Shown here: in pieces, positions 7,876 through 14,757 of the stretch
Layout of the letters: each line of letters begins with the position of its first letter
How positions within the stretch are numbered: the first letter of the stretch is position 1
Assembly (NCBI GenBank): GCA_029940345.1
Contig: JAOZRC010000024.1
Coordinates: forward strand, 1 to 18,256
Length of the DNA stretch: 18,256 nt
From: Desulfobacterales bacterium
GTDB taxonomy: Bacteria > Desulfobacterota > Desulfobacteria > Desulfobacterales > JAUCGF01
Direction of reading: 5' to 3'
The notes under the pieces: generated by a model
What the model was told of the DNA's origin: nothing
Database searches by the model: none
The model's input: only the letters and a program-made list of their open reading frames with translations
Translations under genes and position numbers: made by a program

Positions 7876-10071
7876 TCAGTTACCTGAAAGTCGATAGGCC
7901 AAACTGGAAAACCGCTTCTGCGGTTTATCATTGTTCAACGCAATTGCCAACGCGCGTTTGGCGCCGATCAACACAACCAGCAGGCGTCCGCGGGTCATTG
8001 CCGTGTATAGCAAGTTGCGTTGCAGCATGGCATAATGCTGCGTCATCAGCGGCATTATTACCGCGGGATATTCGGAACCCTGGGATTTATGCACGGTGAT
8101 GGCATACGCCAGCGTCAAGTCTTCCAGCTCTTCCGGTTCGTAACTGATAATGCGCCCGTCAAAGTCCACGGTCAGTTCCTTGTGAATCGGATCATTTTCA
8201 AGCACCACGCCGATATCCCCGTTGAAGATATCCTTATGGTAATTGTTCTTCAGATGCATGACCTTATCTCCCTGTTTAAACGGTGCTTTTGCATCAGAAC
8301 TGCTATAATGCGGATTCAGGGCCTTTTGCAGCACGCGGTTCAGATTGATCGTCCCCACTTCACCCTTGTGCATGGGAGTGATCACCTGGATATCTCTGGT
8401 TTGATCCAGGTTAAACACATCGGGAATTTTTTGGCGGCATAACGCCACAATCGTTTCAACAACTTGAGCAGCGTTGTTTTTTTCGATAAAATAAAAGTCG
8501 GAGAGTTCCGTTTCCGATTCGTTAACTGAAAAAGGGGGTGCCACATCCGGCCATTGTCCTTGACGAACTTTGTGGGCATTTATGACCGTCATGCTTTCCT
8601 GCGCCTGTCTGAAAATACGTGTTAATTCAAATGTTCGCACCGATTGCGAGCGGATAATGTCAGCAAGGACATTGCCCGGACCGACGGATGGCAATTGAAA
8701 AATATCCCCCACCAGGATCAGGACCGACGTCATACGCACGGCTTGCAACAGATGATCTGTTAAAATAACGTCCATCATTGAGGCTTCGTCAACGATGATC
8801 GCATCCGCATCCAACGGATTATCGCGGGTGCGCTCAAATATCCCCTCTTCCAAATTGAACCCTAACAGCTTGTGGAGTGTGGCCGCCGGATGATGCGTGA
8901 TTTCGGTCAAGCGCCGGGCGGCTCGCCCGGTGGGAGCCGCCAGAATCACGGTCTTGCCCATGAGTTCAAAAATAGCGTTAACGGAACGGATCAGCGTGGT
9001 TTTGCCTGTTCCGGGGCCCCCGGTAATGATCGCTGCGCGATGGGTCAGAATTTCTTGCAACACATTGAGTTGTTCAGTCGAAAGCTGAATCGCCAGTTTT
9101 TTTAATACTTCGGATGTAATCCGTTCGGAATCCGGATATGCAGCGTCAACCGGTACAGAGCGCATCGCTTTCAGTTTGCAGGCAATCGCTGTTTCCGCCA
9201 GATAAAGTCGAAGCGGATAAATGATTTGGCTATCCTTATCATCAAACGCGGGTTCGATAACCAATTGACGGTCTTCAACCAAAACGGCCAGCTCTTTAAA
9301 CATTTTTTCAGGATCAATCCCAAACATATCAAAACAGCGTTCTGACATCTGTTTTTTATATATGAAGGTGTGTCCTTCGGAGGTGTTCTGCTCTGTGAGG
9401 TTGATGATACATGCCCGAATGCGTTTGGGGTCTTCTTCCGACAAGCCTTGATTCAGGGCGATGGCATCCGCAATCTGAAAGCCGATCCCGGGAAGATCAT
9501 TGGCGATGCGAAACGGATCGCTGCGCAAAATATCAACAGCATCTTCCCCATACGCCTTCAGAATTTTACCGGAGTAAGCCATTTTGATGCCATTATCCTG
9601 TAAAAACTGCATCAAACGGCGCACGGCATGTTGCGCTTGCCACCCTTGGGAAATGAGCTGCGCTTTGGCAGGGCCAATCCCTTCGACCTCTGACAATCTT
9701 TCCGAATGTTGCTCAATGACAATCAGGGTTTGATCGCCAAAATGGCTGACCAATCGGTTGGCTGTTTTGGGGCCGATTCCCTTAATGACGCCGGAGCGTA
9801 AATAGCCGCGGATGCCGTCAATTGTTGCGGGTAAAACAACCGAATAAGATATGACTTTAAGTTGTTGGCCGTATTTCGGATGGCTATCCCAAACACCGGT
9901 GATTTTAAGCTGCTGCCCCACCGTCACACCGGCCAAATAGCCCACTAGCTTTATACATGTTTGAGCATCCGTGGCTTTGAGCCTGGCTATGGTGTAATGG
10001 TTGTCTTCATTATAATAGGTGATATGGTCAAGTTGTCCTTCAAGTGTCGTTTGGGAACGGGTTGGGTTCAT
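7876..10071 (-). CDS. recD2: RecD2-type SF1B DNA helicase
   Basis: ATP-dependent 5'-to-3' DNA helicase of the RecD2/RecD-like group, which acts in repair and replication-fork processing without RecBC. From the ATG at 10071 it is 731 residues. The N-terminus has LEGQLDHITYYNEDNHYT, typical of the OB-like start of the family. Helix-hairpin-helix repeats follow (GIGPKTANRL, GIGPAKAQLI, LPGIGFQIADAIA). The motor has Walker A GGPGTGKTT (K357), PTGRAARRL, Walker B VDEASMMD (D428/E429), VGDIFQLPSVGPG, LTRIFRQ, and the C-terminal YAITVHKSQGSEYP and YTAMTRGR motifs. All helicase motifs are intact. A TTG at 10143 would add 24 poorly structured residues; the ATG fits the family start better, although neither has a clear ribosome binding site. 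It stands alone between two gene remnants. Confidence 0.93.
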   Translation of the reverse strand: MNPTRSQTTLEGQLDHITYYNEDNHYTIARLKATDAQTCIKLVGYLAGVTVGQQLKITGVWDSHPKYGQQLKVISYSVVLPATIDGIRGYLRSGVIKGIGPKTANRLVSHFGDQTLIVIEQHSERLSEVEGIGPAKAQLISQGWQAQHAVRRLMQFLQDNGIKMAYSGKILKAYGEDAVDILRSDPFRIANDLPGIGFQIADAIALNQGLSEEDPKRIRACIINLTEQNTSEGHTFIYKKQMSERCFDMFGIDPEKMFKELAVLVEDRQLVIEPAFDDKDSQIIYPLRLYLAETAIACKLKAMRSVPVDAAYPDSERITSEVLKKLAIQLSTEQLNVLQEILTHRAAIITGGPGTGKTTLIRSVNAIFELMGKTVILAAPTGRAARRLTEITHHPAATLHKLLGFNLEEGIFERTRDNPLDADAIIVDEASMMDVILTDHLLQAVRMTSVLILVGDIFQLPSVGPGNVLADIIRSQSVRTFELTRIFRQAQESMTVINAHKVRQGQWPDVAPPFSVNESETELSDFYFIEKNNAAQVVETIVALCRQKIPDVFNLDQTRDIQVITPMHKGEVGTINLNRVLQKALNPHYSSSDAKAPFKQGDKVMHLKNNYHKDIFNGDIGVVLENDPIHKELTVDFDGRIISYEPEELEDLTLAYAITVHKSQGSEYPAVIMPLMTQHYAMLQRNLLYTAMTRGRLLVVLIGAKRALAIALNNDKPQKRFSSLAYRLSGN

Positions 10072-10212
10072 ATCAGGTGAGTGCTTAGAATGAATATCCG
10101 GATTGGACGGATTTTTTTGTGAACTGAATAATTTCTCTCGCAAAGACGTAAAGGTCAGGCTTTCTCATGAAGTTATGTGTTTGCATTATTTTTTAATCTC
10201 TTTATATCTTCT

Positions 10213-10338
10213 TCAATCTTTTTGAACTTGTAAGTAATGTTTACAAGTTGCTTTTTCGACCAATTCACCCTCTTTATAGATATTTTTCAGATGCATGGTA
10301 ATATTTTGGGGGGAGACTGCGATATCCTCCCAAACGCG
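10213..10338 (-). pseudogene. RhuM-family-like protein remnant
   Basis: The minus frame from 10338 down to a TGA at 10213-10215 gives about 41 residues, including VWEDIAVSPQNITMHLKNI and YKEGELVEKATCKHYLQVQ. The string NITMHLKNIYKEGEL is the hallmark of the N-terminal part of RhuM-type (virulence-associated, phage antirepressor-like) proteins, which are usually over 300 residues. No start codon with a ribosome binding site and no downstream domain (the usual YNLDVIISVGYR part) are seen, so this is a decayed fragment. It fills the middle of the 10144-10365 gap; the rest of that gap is AT-rich with nothing recognisable. Confidence 0.58.
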
Positions 10339-10365
10339 AAAAAAACTGGTTAAGCATATTAACGG

Positions 10366-10926
10366 TCAGAAATATTCATCCGCTCGAATTATTTGATTAA
10401 CAGCCGCCATCAAATCAGCAACGCTATAATCAGGACGCAATAGCATTGACGCCATCTGTTTTTCTGCTTGAATGCCACTACCGGTTCTGACTAAAATTGC
10501 CCTGCCACAACCCGCATTATGGGCACATTCAATATCTTTGACATTATCACCGATCATAATCGCTTGAGACAGGTCAATACCATATTTTTTTGAAGCTTGC
10601 CAAATCAAGCCCGGCTTGGGTTTGCGACACAAACAGTTTTCATCCGGCCGATGTGGGCAAAAAAAAATATCTTGGATTTGTCCACCGACAGATTCAACGG
10701 TCAGCTTTAGCATTTGGTGGATATTCTCAAGCGCGTCCAATGTGGTCAGCCCACGGTTAATCGCCGATTGATTGGTAATAAGAATGGTTGTAAATCCGTT
10801 ATCCGTCAATCGTTTTAGCGCTTTAACAGCGACGGGAAGGAATTCAAATTCCGACCAATTCTTGATATAATCCGGAGAATCGCGGTTAATCACACCGTCG
10901 CGATCTAAAAAAACAACCTTTTTCAA
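10366..10926 (-). CDS. gmhB: D-glycero-D-manno-heptose-1,7-bisphosphate 7-phosphatase (HAD-IIIA)
   Basis: A 186-residue HAD-superfamily phosphatase. It removes the 7-phosphate from heptose-1,7-bisphosphate in the cytoplasm on the way to ADP-heptose for the LPS core. Visible: the nucleophile motif FLDRDGVIN (D8, D10), LITNQSAINRG (motif II Thr/Ser), the zinc loop C90-x-H92 ... C98-x-C100 in CPHRPDENCLCRKPKPG, and motif IV MIGDNVKDIECAHNAG. The zinc loop and length fit GmhB rather than HisB or generic HAD proteins. The start is TTG at 10926: it gives the family-typical MKKVVFLDRDG opening, an in-frame TGA lies just upstream, and no ATG precedes the catalytic motif. It is the last gene of the minus-strand cluster, 38 bases after rlpA. 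The anomer specificity (alpha or beta) cannot be told from sequence by eye. Confidence 0.88.
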   Translation of the reverse strand: MKKVVFLDRDGVINRDSPDYIKNWSEFEFLPVAVKALKRLTDNGFTTILITNQSAINRGLTTLDALENIHQMLKLTVESVGGQIQDIFFCPHRPDENCLCRKPKPGLIWQASKKYGIDLSQAIMIGDNVKDIECAHNAGCGRAILVRTGSGIQAEKQMASMLLRPDYSVADLMAAVNQIIRADEYF

Positions 10927-10964
10927 TATCCATCACCATTTCCGCGTTACATAAACGCCCCAGT

Positions 10965-11795
10965 TTAGGTTTGTAGAACCTTTTCTCCAAAACGCAAAAG
11001 TATTATAAAAGAAACAGCGGCCATCTCTTCGGCAACGATCACAGCATTACGAAATCCATTACGCTTCAGTTTCTTTTTAAGTTTCCGGGCATCCTGTAAG
11101 GTCGAACATTTACCGACACGCACCCGATATAAGATGTTGCGGCCATTGTCGTACTTTGATATATGGGCATTGGGGTAAACACGACTTAACTTCGCTTTTA
11201 AACGCTGCGCATTTTTTAATTCGCTAAAAGCACCGATCTGAATTGTAAAATTGCCCCGTTCATAATCTTCCGGTATGTACGCGGTTTTCCCCGCTTTTTT
11301 CCCGGATGACGCCCGTCCCAAGGCAACGATTTTAACCGGCGCGGTGCCAGTTCCGATAATTCCCAGTTTTTGCCCGGCCCGATAGGAAAGATCAATGACG
11401 CGGCCCTCAACAAAAGGCCCCCGATCATTGATGCGTAAATCCAGTTGGCGCTTGTTTCGAAGGTTGGTCACGCGAACAAAGGTGCCCAACGGAAGGGTTT
11501 TGTGAGCGGCTGATACGGCGTACATATTATAAATTTCGCCATTGGATGTTCTTCGACCATGAAATTTTTTCCCATACCAGGAGGCCGTTCCGATTTGAAT
11601 AAATTCTTTGGCATGAGGCAAAGGTTGATACCATTTGCCCAACACTTTATAAGGCTTGGGATAACCCGCCGGATGTTCAGGCCTGGAAGACGTTATCTTT
11701 TTTGAACACCCACTATACACTAAAAACAAAAGGCTCAGTATGACAATGAATCCCCAAATATGATTAAAACTGTTTTTCAACGTCGCTTTTTTCAT
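10965..11795 (-). CDS. rlpA: RlpA family septal-ring lytic transglycosylase, lipoprotein
   Basis: A 276-residue outer-membrane lipoprotein. RlpA proteins bind or cleave peptidoglycan strands lacking stem peptides at the septum. Residues ~13-29 are a hydrophobic signal ending in VYSGC, with lipid-acceptor C30; Tyr at -3 is unusual. The double-psi beta-barrel (~68-155) holds GTASWYGKKFHGRRTSNGE, with H98 in AAHKTLPLG and D124 in RINDRGPF, matching the catalytic His/Asp pair known from RlpA. A SPOR domain (~182-256, FTIQIGAF ... RVRVGK ... VIVAE) binds denuded glycan. The ATG at 11795 is chosen because it places the signal peptide at the N-terminus, with AAGG upstream; a GTG at 11876 would add 27 residues before the signal. 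After the SPOR domain there is an odd hydrophobic tail (SFIILLRFG), possibly from a lost stop. Confidence 0.9.
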   Translation of the reverse strand: MKKATLKNSFNHIWGFIVILSLLFLVYSGCSKKITSSRPEHPAGYPKPYKVLGKWYQPLPHAKEFIQIGTASWYGKKFHGRRTSNGEIYNMYAVSAAHKTLPLGTFVRVTNLRNKRQLDLRINDRGPFVEGRVIDLSYRAGQKLGIIGTGTAPVKIVALGRASSGKKAGKTAYIPEDYERGNFTIQIGAFSELKNAQRLKAKLSRVYPNAHISKYDNGRNILYRVRVGKCSTLQDARKLKKKLKRNGFRNAVIVAEEMAAVSFIILLRFGEKVLQT

Positions 11796-11877
11796 TGATC
11801 GTTTCGCCTTGAGTATTTTTTTCGGGAAAAAGTGTAAACTGATAAATAAATAATGCCCAAAAAACAGATTGATCACT

Positions 11878-12420
11878 TTACTCTTTTAAACTGGTAAAAA
11901 TCCGCCAAATGCCAAAAGCAATTACCGCGCTAATAACCCCTTGAATCAAATTAGGAACAATTTCCACCAACGCCGCCTTGGCGTCTGTAACACCGAAGAA
12001 CGGAATGCGCTTTGCCAGCAGCGGATAAATAATCGCTTCAAAGATATAATACCCGGCAACTAAAATTATAATTCCGCAAATCAGTGCAATCAAGGGATAT
12101 GCCAGGGTGTGTTTTTTATTCTGCGCTGCTATGAATCCGATAGCAACGCCTTCAAGTCCTTTCACCACTGCCGTTGCCAGGATAAACGAGGGAAAACCGA
12201 CCGCATCCGCCATGGCCGGCCCGATCAATCCCACCATCCCGCCTATGATCGGTCCGTAAAGCAATGCCGCTGTCATTACAAACGTATCCCCCAGGTTAAA
12301 ATATCCCCCGGTTGCCGGAATCGGTATCCTGATCACCAAGGTGCCCACAAATGCCAGCGTTATAAACGCCGCAACGATTCCCACATTGAATATTTTTTTT
12401 ACATCGCCAGTTTCAGACAC
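11878..12420 (-). CDS. ECF transporter S component (COG4720/HmpT-like)
   Basis: A 180-residue membrane protein with about six hydrophobic segments. It is the substrate-binding S subunit of an energy-coupling-factor importer in the inner membrane. The N-terminal IRIPIPATGGYFNLGDTF, then ALLYGPIIGG, GLIGPAMADAVG and KGLEGVAIGFIA, are the signature of the ECF-type S family I associate with hydroxymethylpyrimidine, riboflavin or other vitamin uptake. The substrate cannot be assigned, and no riboswitch was recognised upstream of the operon. The start is GTG at 12420, six bases after a strong AAGGAG. It lies 25 bases after the T component and shares its operon, as in dedicated (group I) ECF transporters. 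Confidence 0.85.
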   Translation of the reverse strand: MSETGDVKKIFNVGIVAAFITLAFVGTLVIRIPIPATGGYFNLGDTFVMTAALLYGPIIGGMVGLIGPAMADAVGFPSFILATAVVKGLEGVAIGFIAAQNKKHTLAYPLIALICGIIILVAGYYIFEAIIYPLLAKRIPFFGVTDAKAALVEIVPNLIQGVISAVIAFGIWRIFTSLKE

Positions 12421-12445
12421 TAGGATCTCCTTAATTTTTTAGTAA

Positions 12446-13180
12446 TCATTTTTTTAGCCAATGTTTCTTTGATCGCTTTTTCGGAAGTTGGGCGATTTCC
12501 ACCGCCCACAAAGGGATATATTGAATCGACGCGCATATCCCTTCAACACCTAATTGGATCATCGTTTGAAAAAAATGGCGTAATTTTAATTTTTGAATCC
12601 GTGAATACGTTTTTGTAAGTTTGTCATCCAGAGTTTGGATTGACTTATGGCGCCTCAGTTGCCGTTCTTCGGACAGCACTTCCAAAATATTCGGGATCAC
12701 AAAGTAAACAATATGATTGAAAACACGCAAAAACATCAATCCGATTTTTTCAAGACCGGACACACCGCGCCGTTTTTGTAAGAGCTTATATTCAAGGGTT
12801 TGCAACGGCAAAACGGCTACGATGCTGAGTGAAAGCGGAATAACGGTCAGCATGTTTATACCGAGAGAAACATAATGAGCGCTGTAAGCCGAAGGACCGG
12901 ATGCATATCCCAGGCCAACTAAAAAAATGAAATACGAAATGCCCGCACCGCCAAAAATAATTGGGATGCTTATCAGGGCGGTGACAGAAAGAATCAGGGC
13001 ATAGAGTTTCGCACCCATGATACTCGGAATCATCAGATGAACGATCAGAAAATAATAAACAAGACTGGCGGAGACGCCCGGAATTATAGCATCGCCAAAC
13101 TGATTCATCGGATAGCCGCTGAAAGATGGCAGGGCCAGAAAAAATAAAAACCAAAGCTTTGCCTTCCAAGTCAATTTCAC
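12446..13180 (-). CDS. ecfT: ECF transporter T component (EcfT/CbiQ-like)
   Basis: A 244-residue inner-membrane protein linking the ATPase to the S component. Several hydrophobic helices occupy residues ~8-130 (WFLFFLALPSF, IIFGGAGISYFIFLVGLGY, MLTVIPLSLSIVAVLPL). They are followed by a long, basic amphipathic region (~165-215, EVLSEERQLRRHKS and TYSRIQKLKLRHFF) that corresponds to the coupling helices, where EcfT/CbiQ proteins have Ala-Arg-Xaa motifs. The canonical ARG motifs are not clear here (RRH is the nearest), so the coupling contact may differ, in keeping with the unusual ATPase. The start is GTG at 13180 with GAGGTGA just upstream, overlapping the ATPase stop by four bases (GTGA), which suggests translational coupling. 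The assignment rests on topology and gene neighbours more than on motif identity. Confidence 0.75.
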   Translation of the reverse strand: MKLTWKAKLWFLFFLALPSFSGYPMNQFGDAIIPGVSASLVYYFLIVHLMIPSIMGAKLYALILSVTALISIPIIFGGAGISYFIFLVGLGYASGPSAYSAHYVSLGINMLTVIPLSLSIVAVLPLQTLEYKLLQKRRGVSGLEKIGLMFLRVFNHIVYFVIPNILEVLSEERQLRRHKSIQTLDDKLTKTYSRIQKLKLRHFFQTMIQLGVEGICASIQYIPLWAVEIAQLPKKRSKKHWLKK

Positions 13181-14508
13181 CTCACCTCGGATGATTGTAA
13201 ATCAATTGAGAAAGATTTGTCGCAAACATCTGTTTTGCTGACAAAAATCCTGCTTTGGGCAATTGACCGCCACCATGATTTATGCGAAATCAAGATTATG
13301 GGAACATCTCGACTGTGGGCGACATTTATAATGGCTGACACCAGTGCAATGGCAACCGTGCGAGTCAATCCCCAGTCCGGTTCGTCTAAAATTAATGCGC
13401 TCGGAAGGGCATTCAGTCTGACTGCCGCCAGCATCATTTTGATCTCCAGTAAAGAATGAGCGCCTGTGGCACCGCGTTGTCGCATTTCAGGCGGCGACAG
13501 ATTCACTTTAGGCCAGGCAGACGTAAATTTTGCGACAATCTGATCATAGCATTTGAACACGTTCCGTCCATCGGGAGACTGCGGTGAAACCGCCAACGAC
13601 TGAAACGGTCGCAGCAGTGTCTGGGTCATCACATCCTGAAATAGCAGACACGCAGTTCCACTGCGCCCGGCAGACCGTATTTCCGCTACGCCCTGAAAGC
13701 CGATCGCCCGGCTTAAGATACGGGCAAGCAAGCTTTTGCCCTGACCATTGTCTCCCGTCAAAAGACAGGGTGAAATAATTTTTTTATCAAAATCAGAAAC
13801 ATAAACATAAAATGAATCAGAATTCAAGAGATTCAGCGATGAAGACAGCGGAATACTGGTTTTTTTAAAAAGAATCGTAGATTCGACAGTTTCGGAGGGC
13901 GCTTCATACGGGTCGCCAGGTTGAATCGGCAGGGTTGAATCTTCTTCCTCAAGACTGAAAAGCGCTGCCGGAATATTATTGCGTTTGAATTGTAGACACA
14001 CCTTTTCAAAAAAGATGCGATTTTTTTCGGAAAGCCAGGTAAAAGGGCTGGCAATGGCAAGTTTATGCACGTAGGATGATGCAATATAAGCTTTGGCCAT
14101 TGCCACTTTGACGGTTTCTCCACCTGACAGGGTGCGCACCGGCTGATGAAGCAGTTTTTGAATTCCGAAGTCAGCGGCTGATTCACTGATTGAAATAGCA
14201 ACGTGCGGTTTCGCCTGAATGGCATTCAGCCGAGCGGCGGTCAATACTTGCCAGGGCGTGGCAAATGCCAGGCAGTCCCTGGGATTGCATGGAATCCAGG
14301 CGATGGGCTGTTTGATAAGCAAAGCGAGTTTTTGGGAGGACATATTGGTAAAATCCTTCCAGAAAATTTGGGGTCCGGCATATTTACGGGGGATAAGCGT
14401 GTGAACAGTTTGTCTGAAGGCTTTCTCCCGTTGTTCGAAAGTTTTAAAATAGCTGATCGCCAGCTCTGGAAGTTCAACGTGGCGTGGATATGTTTTTATT
14501 GGCGTCAT
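13177..14508 (-). CDS. ECF-type fused double ABC ATPase with complementary degenerate halves
   Basis: A 443-residue cytoplasmic protein with two nucleotide-binding halves. Half 1 (~1-215) keeps the signature LSGGE (127-131) and a degenerate Q-loop region (IAWIPCNPRD). It shows no Walker A GxxGxGK[ST] anywhere, and the Walker B position reads KLAIASPF with no Asp-Glu. Half 2 (~230-443) has Walker A TGDNGQGKS (K258), Q-loop LLFQD, Walker B LILDEP (D375/E376) and H-switch LISHKS, but its signature position reads RGATGAHSLLE rather than LSGGQ. In ABC dimers each ATP site pairs Walker A of one half with the signature of the other, so one complete site should form and the other should be dead. It is the first gene of the A-T-S operon. 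The ATG has no strong ribosome binding site. The family is sure; the pathway is not. Confidence 0.85.
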   Translation of the reverse strand: MTPIKTYPRHVELPELAISYFKTFEQREKAFRQTVHTLIPRKYAGPQIFWKDFTNMSSQKLALLIKQPIAWIPCNPRDCLAFATPWQVLTAARLNAIQAKPHVAISISESAADFGIQKLLHQPVRTLSGGETVKVAMAKAYIASSYVHKLAIASPFTWLSEKNRIFFEKVCLQFKRNNIPAALFSLEEEDSTLPIQPGDPYEAPSETVESTILFKKTSIPLSSSLNLLNSDSFYVYVSDFDKKIISPCLLTGDNGQGKSLLARILSRAIGFQGVAEIRSAGRSGTACLLFQDVMTQTLLRPFQSLAVSPQSPDGRNVFKCYDQIVAKFTSAWPKVNLSPPEMRQRGATGAHSLLEIKMMLAAVRLNALPSALILDEPDWGLTRTVAIALVSAIINVAHSRDVPIILISHKSWWRSIAQSRIFVSKTDVCDKSFSIDLQSSEVR

Positions 14509-14619
14509 TTTCTATTCGGTTAAGAGTGTGTTATTCTGACTTAATGATTGGTCTTTAACGTTATCTTTGAGGATGATGCAACAATAAAATAACACTTAGC
14601 AAATCATTCAATCTGACCA

Positions 14620-14649
14620 AATATAATTAAGATATAGGGGCATTGTAAA
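14620..14649 (-). promoter_or_regulatory. candidate sigma-70-type promoter of the ECF operon
   Basis: On the minus strand TTTACA (14649-14644) is separated by 18 bases from TATATT (14625-14620). This is close to the TTGACA/TATAAT consensus and would leave a leader of about 100 bases before the ATPase ATG at 14508. The region is very AT-rich, so chance matches are easy. Confidence 0.3.
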
Positions 14650-14757
14650 ATAATACCTTTTATTATTAAAAAATTTATGCTATTTTTAAATTTGATTATT
14701 CGTTTACTTTCTTTAAACTGCTGCTTTTGCGCGTCAACTTCATTCAGGAGGTGAACC

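Noticed and set aside
7909..7926. 7-bp hairpin AAACCGC-ttct-GCGGTTT as a recD2 terminator
   Set aside because: It lies within the recD2 coding sequence before the stop codon and has no T-run on either strand.
10072..10143. TTG start giving RecD2 24 more residues
   Set aside because: The added residues are low-complexity and polar with no family match; the ATG at 10071 gives the usual RecD2 opening.
11796..11876. GTG start giving RlpA 27 more residues
   Set aside because: It would bury the signal peptide and lipobox inside the protein; the ATG at 11795 places them correctly.
14509..14757. TPP or other known riboswitch upstream of the ECF operon
   Set aside because: I found no CTGAGA-type or other familiar riboswitch core on the minus strand; only simple inverted repeats are visible.
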